Source of the DNA: Gastranaerophilus sp944325835
GTDB taxonomy: Bacteria > Cyanobacteriota > Vampirovibrionia > Gastranaerophilales > Gastranaerophilaceae
Assembly: GCA_963931575.1 (NCBI GenBank)
Contig: OZ007029.1
Location: forward strand, 1,116,001 to 1,180,000
DNA: 64,000 bases
Reading direction: 5' to 3'
The notes under the pieces are model-generated. The model did not search any database and had not been told where the DNA came from. It saw only the letters and a program-made list of their open reading frames with translations. This document shows positions 42,488 through 50,651 of the stretch, in pieces. The position numbers and the translations under genes are program-made. The first letter of the stretch is position 1; the number at the start of each line of letters is the position of its first letter.

Positions 42488-42591
42488 AATAAACTCCTTT
42501 GTGGTAAATAATTTATCGACCCGTCAGATGACAAACTTTAGTTTTTAAGTTAATATGTAAAAAAAATGTTACAAATAAGATGAGGGATATT

Positions 42592-43017
42592 ATGAAATTA
42601 AGGGTTATTTTTATTGTAATGGCGCTGTTTTGCGCCGCACGGATTTCAATGGTAGCGGCAAATGACACAATGAGTTTTACTGACAACCTCAAGGATTGCA
42701 AAGAATACTATGGCTCGCAGACTATTGACCTGCAAGATATTAAGCTTACAACCGTCAGACAAATTCAGGGCTGGCAAAACGGCAAATGTTCTTATCAGGA
42801 AACAGTTTCTACAAAAGACTCAAAATATACCGTAAAATGTCTGCTTTCTAAAGAACATATTGCGGATTTAGTAAAAACAATGGACGACTTTGAAAAAGAT
42901 GAAAGCAGTAAAAATATTGACCTGAATGACTTTGAACAGGTTCAGAACTCAACCGTTGTAACAGGCTGGAGCAAATATCTTCAAAATCCTGAAATCTGTA
43001 CAATAGAAACTCAATAA
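42592..43017 (+). CDS. Small secreted protein with cysteine pairs
   Basis: Not recognised. Signal peptide MKLRVIFIVMALFCAARISMVAA followed by about 118 residues with four Cys in the mature part (DCKEYY, GKCSYQ, VKCLLS, EICTIE), suggesting disulfides outside the cytoplasm. GAGGG lies five bases before the chosen ATG. Periplasmic or extracellular; context is the prepilin/matrixin region. Confidence 0.7.
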   Translation: MKLRVIFIVMALFCAARISMVAANDTMSFTDNLKDCKEYYGSQTIDLQDIKLTTVRQIQGWQNGKCSYQETVSTKDSKYTVKCLLSKEHIADLVKTMDDFEKDESSKNIDLNDFEQVQNSTVVTGWSKYLQNPEICTIETQ

Positions 43018-43110
43018 AGCAGTTCTAAGTTACTCACTGCAAAGTCATAACTTTTATATTACGTTTTGTAACAAAATAATCCTTTACTGAAATCAGTCAT
43101 AAAAAAAAAA

Positions 43111-43122
43111 CTTTATATAAAT
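43111..43122 (+). promoter_or_regulatory. Shared CTTTATATAAAT element (copy 3)
   Basis: Preceded by ten A and followed by GTA as in copy 2. Lies 28 bases before the ATG of the Gly/Ser-rich protein gene. Confidence 0.45.
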
Positions 43123-43149
43123 GTACGATGTAAATGAGGATTGTTAGAG

Positions 43150-43572
43150 ATGAGCACGATGTTTGCAACACAAATTAATGAAGTAGACAGACAAACTAAT
43201 CAAAGTTTTGCGGGCAAATCCGTTGAAACAGCAGGGCCTCTGGCTATGGCGCCGGAAATGCCGCTATTAGGACAGCCTGTTTATGATGACTTCTCTGCAA
43301 GCAATCCGTTCGCTCAAAGCACAGTTGACTACTCTATGTATTCAGAAAGTCCGGTTGCGACAACTGTTAGCCCTAGTTCTTATGCAATTGCAATGAGCAG
43401 TTTTGCAAGTACGGCAGGCGGAAGCTTCACCGGTGATGTCGGCGGGTTTACATCAGGAATTTCTTCAGGCGCAAGTGACGGCGGATTTTCAGGTGGTTTC
43501 TCCGGAGGTTTTTCCGGAGGCGGAGGATTCTCCGGTGGTGCATCCTCAGGCGGGTTCACGGCTTCCTGCTAA
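43150..43572 (+). CDS. Gly/Ser-rich protein ending in FSGG repeats and a terminal Cys
   Basis: Not recognised. The 140-residue product has no signal peptide. The first 80 residues are polar; from about residue 95 it is almost pure Gly/Ser/Phe with GGFSGG repeated (SDGGFSGGFSGG, then GGGGFSGG) and it ends GGFTASC. A single Cys at the very C-terminus after a flexible Gly-rich tail is striking. GAGG lies ten bases before the ATG; a TTG three codons earlier is possible. The CTTTATATAAAT element is upstream and a palindromic terminator downstream. Confidence 0.65.
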   Translation: MSTMFATQINEVDRQTNQSFAGKSVETAGPLAMAPEMPLLGQPVYDDFSASNPFAQSTVDYSMYSESPVATTVSPSSYAIAMSSFASTAGGSFTGDVGGFTSGISSGASDGGFSGGFSGGFSGGGGFSGGASSGGFTASC

Positions 43573-43623
43573 GTTTTACACTATGAAGAAACAACAAAGC
43601 ATGAATAAAGAAAAAGAAATGTT

Positions 43624-43651
43624 GGCGGAACTGCATGCAGTTCCGCCTTTC
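43624..43651 (+). terminator. Terminator palindrome between convergent genes
   Basis: Perfect 24-base palindrome made of GGCGGAACTGCA and its complement, then TTTCCTT. It can serve both the Gly-rich gene and the convergent matrixin gene. Confidence 0.7.
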
Positions 43652-43652
43652 C

Positions 43653-45038
43653 TTAATTAACATTTAACAGTTTATTGTATTTATCAAACATAATTTTATC
43701 TTTTTGCAGCCATGCCAGCCAGCGGTAATTTTGATAAATCATCCTGCGCATGTTTGTATCGTTGGTCGAAGAAAGCGCTTTATCAAAGACCTGTGAGGCT
43801 TTATTGAAATTCTTCTGCTCGGCGTATTTAACTCCGAGATTATTGTAAAAATTCGGGATATAATTGTTTGCGCCGTAAGTTGCCGCTTTATCAATACATT
43901 TTTCGGCAGAGGAAAGTTTCCCGATTTTAATATACATATCTGAAACATCAAGAAGAAGATACGTTGCGGTTTCGCTGTTATCAACTTTTCTTAACGCCAG
44001 CGAGTAAGCTTTTATCGCTGAATTATAATCTTTTTTATCCCTGTAGGCGTTAGCCAGTTCTGCATAAAGCGACGGATTATCCGGCGTAATCCGGATATTT
44101 TCTTTAATTTTCCGGATTGTAAAATCAGCCCGTTGTGAATCATTTTCGCCCCAGAGATCCGCTGTTGTAATCAGCCCTTCTTTATCGCTTTCTGTAAACG
44201 GCATATTACTGACGTCCGGAATAATTGAATAAATCGCCCTGAGGGTTGTCATATCCGCCTGCGAAATTTTTGCGCGTTCAAGAGTTGCCGTTGAAACAGG
44301 ATACATCAAGTCGCCACTGTTTGTACTGTGTCCGCGAAGTCCCAGCCCGTGCCCGATTTCGTGAAGTGCGGTTGAATAGAAAATTTCGCGCGGCCATTTA
44401 GTCTTACCGTCACACGCATAAACTGAAAATTCCACAATGGAATACTGAATATTTCCGGACGCATCGTATGTAAAATACTGATAAGCTGCCGTTCCCATGC
44501 CCTTTTCATCACAATTTCTGTTTTTTATATCAGACGGGAAGATACATTTATAATTTGCATTGGCAGGGGATTTTGTATAAACAAAACTTACAAAGCCATT
44601 AGTGGCCTTTTCCCATGTTGAAAACGCATTTTTAACCTCCTGAACGTATTCGGCTGGCACATTAGAGCCGGCCTGAATATAAACTTTCAGCGGAAAGCTT
44701 CTTGGATTCCAACGTTCAAGCTTACCGGAGCTTAAAACAGCATCAAGATAATTTTCACCTATCATATTCTTTACGGCAGAGCGGTTTGCATAAAGCGTTG
44801 AAACACTTGTTCCTTGTACAGGCCCGGTACTGACAATTGCCGGTTCAGTTTCCTGCGGGATTTCTTCGGGCAAAGCCTCAGGTTCCGGAGGCGCGGTCGT
44901 TACGTTACGGGACGGCAGCGGAGAATTAGGTAAAAGCTTGAACATAATATATTCCAGCCTCTGCGGACCGTCCGGCAGGCAGTAAATTCCGGCCAGCGCT
45001 ATCGCTAAAATTAAAATTATCCTTCCCAAAAACTTCAT
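43653..45038 (-). CDS. Matrixin-like zinc metalloprotease with TPR repeats
   Basis: An N-terminal membrane anchor or signal (MKFLGRIILILAIALAGIYC), a Pro/Glu linker, then an M10-type peptidase domain at about 105-275: WNPRSFPLKVYI, the zinc site HEIGHGLGLRGH (HExxHxxGxxH) near 223, and the Met-turn SGDLMYP. The last ~180 residues are TPR repeats (NPSLYAELANAYRDKKDYNS and others). TAAAAT lies six bases before the ATG. A protease exposed outside the inner membrane with a protein-binding TPR tail; target unknown. Confidence 0.85.
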   Translation of the reverse strand: MKFLGRIILILAIALAGIYCLPDGPQRLEYIMFKLLPNSPLPSRNVTTAPPEPEALPEEIPQETEPAIVSTGPVQGTSVSTLYANRSAVKNMIGENYLDAVLSSGKLERWNPRSFPLKVYIQAGSNVPAEYVQEVKNAFSTWEKATNGFVSFVYTKSPANANYKCIFPSDIKNRNCDEKGMGTAAYQYFTYDASGNIQYSIVEFSVYACDGKTKWPREIFYSTALHEIGHGLGLRGHSTNSGDLMYPVSTATLERAKISQADMTTLRAIYSIIPDVSNMPFTESDKEGLITTADLWGENDSQRADFTIRKIKENIRITPDNPSLYAELANAYRDKKDYNSAIKAYSLALRKVDNSETATYLLLDVSDMYIKIGKLSSAEKCIDKAATYGANNYIPNFYNNLGVKYAEQKNFNKASQVFDKALSSTNDTNMRRMIYQNYRWLAWLQKDKIMFDKYNKLLNVN

Positions 45039-45097
45039 ATCGTCATTTTATCAAAATGTTGTGTTATAATCAAATTTGTAACGAGGTTATTTTTTTA

Positions 45098-46027
45098 ATG
45101 AATGTTTATGAAAATGTTTTGGATTTAATAGGGGGAACTCCGCTTGTTGAGATTAAAAAGCTCAACAAAAACGGTAAAGCAAGAGTTTTTGTAAAACTTG
45201 AAAGCCGCAATCCGGGCGGTTCTATAAAAGACAGACCGGCTCTTAAAATGATAGAAGAAGCCGAAAAATCCGGTTTAATCACACCTAAAACGCTTATAAT
45301 TGAACCCACAAGCGGTAACACCGGCGTCGGGCTTGCGCTTTGCTGTGCGGTAAAGGGATATAAATTAATCCTTACAATGCCTGAGAATATGAGTCTTGAG
45401 CGCCGCTTATTATTGAAAGCTTACGGGGCTGAGCTGATACTCACACCCGCGGAATCAGGAATGAAAGGTGCGGTTGATAAAGCGCTGGAACTTTCAAAAA
45501 ATAATCCTGACTCCTTCATACCGCAGCAGTTCAACAATCCGTCGAACCCTCTTTCGCACGAACTGACAACAGCAAAAGAAATTATAAAAGATACAGACGG
45601 ACAAATTGATATTTTCGTTGCAAGTTTCGGAACTGCCGGAACGTTATGCGGCTGCGGTAAAGCGTTAAAAGAGTTTAACCCGGCAATAAAAGTAATCGGA
45701 GTAGAGCCGGAAACCTCACCGCTTGTAAGTCAGGGCAAATCAGGTGCACATAAAATTCAGGGCATCGGCGCAAACTTTATCCCTGAAAACTTCACTTCTG
45801 ATGTTGTGGATGAAGTTATTACGGCTAACGATGAAACAGCCCTCCAAACAGCAAGGGATTTGGCCTCAAAAGAAGGAATTTTGAGCGGAATCTCCTCCGG
45901 CGCCAATGTCGCAGCTGCACTTGAACTTGCCCAAAAAGCTGAAAATGAAGGGAAAATTATCGTCACCGTTATCTGTGACACCGGCGAAAGATATTTAAGC
46001 AACGAGTTATTCAACAATGAAAAATAA
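45098..46027 (+). CDS. cysK: Cysteine synthase (O-acetylserine sulfhydrylase)
   Basis: PLP enzyme making cysteine from O-acetylserine and sulfide. Schiff-base Lys in PGGSIKDRPA (near residue 43), PTSGNTGVGLA near 69, phosphate loop FGTAGTLCG near 175, and GISSGANVAAA near 263. 309 residues. The ATG before NVYENVLDLIGG follows GAGG. It overlaps menG by 11 bases. With gshA it supplies the Cys-glutathione route. Confidence 0.93.
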   Translation: MNVYENVLDLIGGTPLVEIKKLNKNGKARVFVKLESRNPGGSIKDRPALKMIEEAEKSGLITPKTLIIEPTSGNTGVGLALCCAVKGYKLILTMPENMSLERRLLLKAYGAELILTPAESGMKGAVDKALELSKNNPDSFIPQQFNNPSNPLSHELTTAKEIIKDTDGQIDIFVASFGTAGTLCGCGKALKEFNPAIKVIGVEPETSPLVSQGKSGAHKIQGIGANFIPENFTSDVVDEVITANDETALQTARDLASKEGILSGISSGANVAAALELAQKAENEGKIIVTVICDTGERYLSNELFNNEK

Positions 46028-46697
46028 AAACATAGAAAAAACATCTGAAAAAATACAGAATTTATTCAATCTTCTGGCACCTCATTATGACCAGAATAAT
46101 GATATAATCTCCCTTTTTATGCACAGACTTGTCAAGAAAAGTGTAGTTGAAGCAATTCCTGAAATACCGGAGCACTCGAGAATTCTTGATCTTTGCACCG
46201 GAACAGGCGATATCGCGGCTCTTTTAAAAAAGAAATTTCCAAACGCCGATATTACAGGTGCCGATTTCTCGGACGAAATGCTGAAAGTTGCAAAACGTAA
46301 GCATAAAAAATTAAACTTCGTTAACGCAGACTGTTTAAATTTGCCGTTTGAAGATAACTCCTTTGACCTTGTAACAATTAGTTTTGGCCTAAGAAATACT
46401 GTTAATTTTGATAAGGCTCTTTCTGAAATTTCAAGAGTTCTAAAACCAGGCGGCATATTTGTTCATCTGGACTTTGGCGATGCGAACAAACACGCGGATA
46501 GAGTTTTTTACGAACTTGTCAAATTTATTGCAGAATTACAGGGAGATGATTGCTACGTATATTTATTGGAGTCAAAAAATGAATTTCCGCCCGTTGAAAA
46601 ACTTGTAGAACTTTTTGCCCGACACGGACTTAAATATGAACTGCGCAGAGATTACCTTATGGGGATAACCTCTGCGCAGTATTGTATTAAGCATTAG
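46017..46697 (+). CDS. menG: Demethylmenaquinone methyltransferase (UbiE/MenG)
   Basis: SAM-dependent C-methylation, the last step of menaquinone synthesis. Motifs: FNLLAPHYDQNNDIIS, DLCTGTGDIAALL, FDLVTISFGLRN and LKPGGIFVHLDFG. 226 residues, normal. The start codon lies inside the end of cysK. Presence of menG suggests a quinone-linked electron chain, in line with FixC. Its stop overlaps the convergent prepilin C gene. Confidence 0.9.
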   Translation: MKNKNIEKTSEKIQNLFNLLAPHYDQNNDIISLFMHRLVKKSVVEAIPEIPEHSRILDLCTGTGDIAALLKKKFPNADITGADFSDEMLKVAKRKHKKLNFVNADCLNLPFEDNSFDLVTISFGLRNTVNFDKALSEISRVLKPGGIFVHLDFGDANKHADRVFYELVKFIAELQGDDCYVYLLESKNEFPPVEKLVELFARHGLKYELRRDYLMGITSAQYCIKH

Positions 46698-47629
46698 CGT
46701 TTAACACAGCGAGCCCGCATATTTGTAGTATTGTCTATAGCATACAGAAAAACTCTGCCTGTAGTTCCGCTGACAACCCATGCTTTTGAAGAATCATAAC
46801 GTGACGTTGTCCAGTAAACCATATTCTCTATATTAAGCAGACTCTGGTTATAAGTCATTGACATTAATTCCGCAATGTTAGGCGCTCTGTATTCGTCCCC
46901 CAGTTCGGTACACTTCGCCGGCGCTTCCGCAAACGTAACCTCTACACCGGAGTTTCTAAGATACGGCATCGGAGCAGCTACAACGCTGTCGGTCGGGTAT
47001 AATACCGTAATTACACCGATATCTTTACCAACAGTATTCGGGCCTTTAGTACCGTTTAAATCATAGATGAAATTTGCACAAACTTTTCTCGTTGTCAGAT
47101 AATCAGTATCTTGCATATCCGATTGACAGGTGTTATTATAAAACGCAACGACACTTTCTCCGTTTGCGGTTTCAAAGGCCGCAGCATCACCATTTTGACC
47201 GGAATAGCTCAAAATCGGCCCGCCGCTGTAAAGTGACCACGCCACATTTACATTTTTTGAACTCAATTCTTCAATAGTTTTCGGCATCAAAAGTTGATTA
47301 CCCATAGCATCGGTAATTTTTGCAGTAGTTATTCCGCAGTCGGGCAGATGGTCTTTATCGCAAATATTATTAATTTTTAAGACCTTTGCAAGGCCTGATG
47401 CCAAAAAAGTATCAACATCAGAATACTGATTCAGTGAAGGCATCAAGGCGATTGCTTGAGAAAAACGAGCGTAAAGAGCTTTTCTTTGCGTATTCCATGT
47501 GCGTTCATTAATGTTTCCTGTAAGTGACGGAAGCGTTATCGCCGCCACCACGCCGATTATCGTGAGGGAAAGTAATATCTCGGCCATCGTAAATCCTGCC
47601 GGCTCTCCGCCCTTCGCGTTGCTTTTCAC
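46694..47629 (-). CDS. Prepilin C: prepilin-like protein with DUF1566-like C-terminus, phase-variable leader
   Basis: Paralogue of prepilins A and B: G|FTMAEILLSLTIIGVVAA and a C-terminal DUF1566-like part (YRAPNIAELMSM, VYWTTSRYDSS, ending ARCVKR). 311 residues from a GTG without a convincing Shine-Dalgarno. The expected start is the ATG at 47720: promoter TTGACT-17-TAAACT and AGGAAGGG directly upstream. That start is followed by 11 codons and a run of 13 G, leaving it one base out of frame, with a stop soon after. With 12 or 15 G it reads through into the prepilin, giving a 42-residue leader. So the gene looks OFF here by the same slip as prepilin A. Confidence 0.87.
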   Translation of the reverse strand: MKSNAKGGEPAGFTMAEILLSLTIIGVVAAITLPSLTGNINERTWNTQRKALYARFSQAIALMPSLNQYSDVDTFLASGLAKVLKINNICDKDHLPDCGITTAKITDAMGNQLLMPKTIEELSSKNVNVAWSLYSGGPILSYSGQNGDAAAFETANGESVVAFYNNTCQSDMQDTDYLTTRKVCANFIYDLNGTKGPNTVGKDIGVITVLYPTDSVVAAPMPYLRNSGVEVTFAEAPAKCTELGDEYRAPNIAELMSMTYNQSLLNIENMVYWTTSRYDSSKAWVVSGTTGRVFLYAIDNTTNMRARCVKR

Positions 47630-47674
47630 GTTGTACGCAAGCTCGGATTGCTTAGATAGAACCGGCTCAGGGCT

Positions 47675-47687
47675 CCCCCCCCCCCCC
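47675..47687 (-). repeat. Homopolymer G13 (prepilin C leader)
   Basis: Thirteen C on the plus strand, G13 in the gene, exactly 11 codons after the ATG at 47720. Same length and same frame effect as the tract of prepilin A. Confidence 0.9.
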
Positions 47688-47745
47688 TGTCAAGATTAAT
47701 ACATTCTTAAATTTTTTCATTCATTTACCCTTCCTTTCTATGATT

Positions 47746-47774
47746 AGTTTAAACCATGTTTTTATGTTAGTCAA
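47746..47774 (-). promoter_or_regulatory. Promoter of prepilin C
   Basis: TTGACT, a 17-base spacer and TAAACT, with AGGAAGGG and the ATG starting about 15-25 bases downstream. It resembles the prepilin A promoter over the -35 and spacer. Confidence 0.65.
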
Positions 47775-47835
47775 GACCAAGGCTCGGGGCCAGTGATGAA
47801 ACCGCATTGACCCGCGGTTATGTACTATTTCTTTT

Positions 47836-47865
47836 AAAAAGTAAAGCCCCCCTTCAGGGAGCTTT
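47836..47865 (-). terminator. Terminator after clpP
   Basis: On the minus strand AAAGCTCCCT pairs with the GGGGGGCTTT-type arm across a GAA loop, then a T-rich run. Confidence 0.75.
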
Positions 47866-47871
47866 ATCAAC

Positions 47872-48480
47872 TTAAACTCTTGTTACGACTTTATCAATCA
47901 AACCGTAGTCACAGGCCTCCTGCGCTGACATATAGTGGTCGCGTTCGGTATCTTCTTTAATCTTTTCAATAGGCTGAGAGCAATTTTCTGCCAGAATACC
48001 ATTCAACATAGCTTTCATCCTCAAAATTTCTTTAGCCTCAATTTCAATATCAGTTGCCTGACCCTTGGCTCCGCCAAGCGGTTGGTGAATCATAATTCTT
48101 GCACCCGGCAATGCCATACGTTTTCCTTTTGTTCCGGCAGAGAGTAGAAACGCACCCATAGAAGCAGCTTCTCCCAGACAAATGGTTGAAACATCCGATT
48201 TAATAAGATTCATTGTGTCATAAATCGCAAGACCTGCAGTAATTACACCGCCCGGACTGTTAATGTAGAGCATAATATCTTTTTCGGAATTTTCACTATC
48301 CAAAAGCAGCAACTGCGCTACAATTGAATTTGCGACGTCATCATCAATTTCAGAACCTAAAAAGATAATTCTTTCTCTCAAAAGTCTTGAAAATATATCA
48401 AATGAACGCTCGCCGCGGGATGATGCTTCTATTACAGTCGGGACATAACCCATTATTTTGTTATACGTTTCCTGATTCAT
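47872..48480 (-). CDS. clpP: ATP-dependent Clp protease proteolytic subunit
   Basis: Barrel-forming serine peptidase working with ClpX/ClpA-type ATPases. Catalytic Ser in GEAASMGAFLL (most members have GQAAS), His in MIHQPLGG and Asp in TERDHYMS. 202 residues from the ATG before NQETYNKIMG, with AGGAG nine bases upstream. It follows the TPR gene after 38 bases on the same strand. Cyanobacteria have several ClpPs, so this may be one of a set. Confidence 0.94.
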   Translation of the reverse strand: MNQETYNKIMGYVPTVIEASSRGERSFDIFSRLLRERIIFLGSEIDDDVANSIVAQLLLLDSENSEKDIMLYINSPGGVITAGLAIYDTMNLIKSDVSTICLGEAASMGAFLLSAGTKGKRMALPGARIMIHQPLGGAKGQATDIEIEAKEILRMKAMLNGILAENCSQPIEKIKEDTERDHYMSAQEACDYGLIDKVVTRV

Positions 48481-48518
48481 ATTAAAACTCTCCTTTGCTG
48501 CCATTTTAGCACAAAAAA

Positions 48519-49445
48519 TTAAGAATGAATATTATTTAATTTATCTTTCACAAAAGCTACATCAAACGTTAAAGAATTATAGTTTTTAAGCGCAAGAGAA
48601 AGCGCATCTTTCGCTTTTTCAATATCATTAAGATTTTTGTAAGCCTCACCCTGCAGGAAATAAAAATCCCCGTTTTCACCGCATTTTTTAAGCCCGTTAT
48701 TTAAGACTTCAATTGCCTGCGGGAAACGCTTATTTTTCATCAGCACCCGCGCCCAAATTTTGTAAGCTTCAACATCTTTAGGATTATAGTTAACTGTTTG
48801 CCTTAAATTTTCAAGCGCCGAGGGGATATTGTTTTCCTCAAAATCCAGAACTGCCAGATTATAGTACGCCCAGCTGTAATCCGGCGAAATTTCAAGAACT
48901 TTTTCAAACTCACTGCGTGCAAGCGCTAAATCTCCTGTCGTTTTAAAAATATTCCCGAGATAAAAATGCGCATACAAATCCTCAGGGTTCAACTCTATTG
49001 TGCGTTCAAAATAATATTTTGCAGAGTCGAATTTTTCCTGCTTAAAATAACAAATTCCGATATTAAAATAGGTATTTGAGTCCTCATTATCAGAATCCAG
49101 CACAGTTTCAAAACAATCAACGGCTTTGTCAAATTTACCCAGATCCGTATAAACAAGCCCGAGATTATAATAAGCATCAACATCTTCCGGCGCGTATTTA
49201 ATAGCATTCAGATACGCTTCTTCCGCGTTATGCAAATCCTTGAGCTTCTCATAAACAATGCCGGTGTTATAATAAAGTTCACTGTCCTCCTTAAAGATTT
49301 CAGCCAGATGCAAAAAATGAGCAAGTGCTTCTTTATTATACCCGTTATCGAGCAGCAGCATTGCAAGCTGACGCCGCGCCTGAAAATTCGACGGGTCGGA
49401 GCGCAATGTATCTTGAAGCTTTTCAATTTTTTCTATGGCAGACAT
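48519..49445 (-). CDS. TPR-repeat protein
   Basis: Almost the whole 308-residue protein is tandem 34-residue TPR units, for example ELYYNTGIVYEKLKDLHNAE, DAYYNLGLVYTDLGKFDKAV and NTYFNIGICYFKQEKFDSAK; about eight units. No signal peptide or membrane segment, so a cytoplasmic scaffold. The ATG before SAIEKIEKLQD has TATAAT six bases upstream and no Shine-Dalgarno. Upstream of clpP on the same strand; partner unknown. Confidence 0.85.
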   Translation of the reverse strand: MSAIEKIEKLQDTLRSDPSNFQARRQLAMLLLDNGYNKEALAHFLHLAEIFKEDSELYYNTGIVYEKLKDLHNAEEAYLNAIKYAPEDVDAYYNLGLVYTDLGKFDKAVDCFETVLDSDNEDSNTYFNIGICYFKQEKFDSAKYYFERTIELNPEDLYAHFYLGNIFKTTGDLALARSEFEKVLEISPDYSWAYYNLAVLDFEENNIPSALENLRQTVNYNPKDVEAYKIWARVLMKNKRFPQAIEVLNNGLKKCGENGDFYFLQGEAYKNLNDIEKAKDALSLALKNYNSLTFDVAFVKDKLNNIHS

Positions 49446-49485
49446 ATTATGATTATAAGATAAATTCTCTACATCATGCAACCTA

Positions 49486-49514
49486 TTGCAAAAAGTTCAC
49501 ATATTTATTAGAAT
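49486..49514 (+). promoter_or_regulatory. Promoter of gene 49543
   Basis: TTGCAA, a 17-base spacer and TAGAAT, about 30 bases before the ATG. Confidence 0.55.
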
Positions 49515-49542
49515 AATGGTGTAAAAGAGAGAGGAATCAATA

Positions 49543-50229
49543 ATGAAAAAAATAATTTCATTTTTAATATTAGCATTATTTCTGACGCAAAGCGCATTTG
49601 CTGCGGCACCTTTTAACGCAAACGCGAAAACCAAAAGAATTCCGGCCGGAACAAAGTTTGAATTAAAGCTTATGAATCCGGTTTCAACATCTACAAACCT
49701 TGAAGGGCAGGAATTTCAGGCAATTTTGCTGACAGACCAAAGGCAGGATAACGACGTAATACTTCCGATGGGTTCTTTAATCCGTGGTTCTATTAAGAAA
49801 ATTGTACCGGCGAAAAAGCTTTCAAAAGGAGCTATTTTATATCTTGACTTTGACCACGTTGTAACCCCGAACGGCCGCCAAATTCCGTTGAGTTTTTCTA
49901 TTATAGGGCGTTCTGACATGACTTATGACGGCGGGATTGCGGCATCTCAAGGCTATAAACAGGCAGTAAAAGAAAACTGGGATAAAACCGTTGATATTAC
50001 AAAAACCGCAACGAACTGGGGCGATGAAACATTTGAGGATTTTGCGGGCGGTTATTTAAGAATTTTAACGGTTCCGATTTCTGCAATTGCCGGCGGAATC
50101 GCAGGTGGAGCTTATACAGTCGGTGCAGATATTTACGCACTGTTTGCAAGGGGTAAAGATGTTAACCTTAGAGCAAACGAACAGTTGAACGTAATTCTGG
50201 TAGAACCGATTGATATTCCGGTTATATAG
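49543..50229 (+). CDS. Secreted protein, VirB10/TrbI-like beta region suspected
   Basis: Signal peptide MKKIISFLILALFLTQSAFA. The mature part starts with IPAGTKFELKLMNPVSTSTN, a Gly-loop strand pattern (LPMGSLIRGSIKKI) and LDFDHVVTPNGRQIPL, which loosely recalls the VirB10/TrbI beta-barrel domain. The C-terminal half has a Gly-rich hydrophobic stretch (ISAIAGGIAGGAYTVGAD). I cannot name the family. AGAGAGG precedes the ATG and the gene has its own promoter. Periplasmic or outer-membrane location is likely. Confidence 0.7.
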   Translation: MKKIISFLILALFLTQSAFAAAPFNANAKTKRIPAGTKFELKLMNPVSTSTNLEGQEFQAILLTDQRQDNDVILPMGSLIRGSIKKIVPAKKLSKGAILYLDFDHVVTPNGRQIPLSFSIIGRSDMTYDGGIAASQGYKQAVKENWDKTVDITKTATNWGDETFEDFAGGYLRILTVPISAIAGGIAGGAYTVGADIYALFARGKDVNLRANEQLNVILVEPIDIPVI

Positions 50230-50244
50230 GTTTAGGAAAAGAAG

Positions 50245-50272
50245 GGCGCGGGTGAAACCCGCGCCTCTGCTT
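50245..50272 (+). terminator. Hairpin after gene 49543
   Basis: Nine-bp stem GGCGCGGGT/ACCCGCGCC with a GAA loop; the following T run is weak (TCTGCTT). Confidence 0.55.
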
Positions 50273-50315
50273 ACAACAGCAAACAACATGATTTTTTTAA
50301 CGACCAATTAAACGT

Positions 50316-50345
50316 AAAGCCCCTTATTAAATAAGGGGCTTTACT
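50316..50345. terminator. Bidirectional terminator before rpmB 3' end
   Basis: AAAGCCCCTTAT pairs with ATAAGGGGCTTT across a three- to six-base loop. It serves rpmB on the minus strand. Confidence 0.75.
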
Positions 50346-50367
50346 TTAAAAAATAATAATGTTTAAA

Positions 50368-50559
50368 CTACACTGCTTTTTTAACTTTGCCTTTTTTCAA
50401 GCAAGATGTGCAGACTTTAATTGTTTTAACCTGTCCGTTAATTTCAGCTCTAACTGTTTGAAGGTTAGGTTGTTGACGGTAAACATTTTGTTTATTTGAA
50501 AAAGATCTGCTTGCAGCTTTTAAACTTTCTTTTCCGCATATTTCACATTTTTTAGACAT
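50368..50559 (-). CDS. rpmB: 50S ribosomal protein bL28
   Basis: Structural protein of the large subunit. 63 residues, with the zinc-ribbon form of the family: CEICGK at the N-terminus and CTSCLKKGKVKKAV at the C-terminus. The core NVYRQQPNLQTVRAEINGQ is recognisable. AAAGGA precedes the ATG. Monocistronic with its own terminator. Confidence 0.95.
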   Translation of the reverse strand: MSKKCEICGKESLKAASRSFSNKQNVYRQQPNLQTVRAEINGQVKTIKVCTSCLKKGKVKKAV

Positions 50560-50651
50560 AATAATATTCCTTTTCTAGCCAAGTGTATAACACAATCATA
50601 CAATGAAAATTCTTTTTTGCAAGTCACAACGCAAAATTTGTTAATAAAAAT

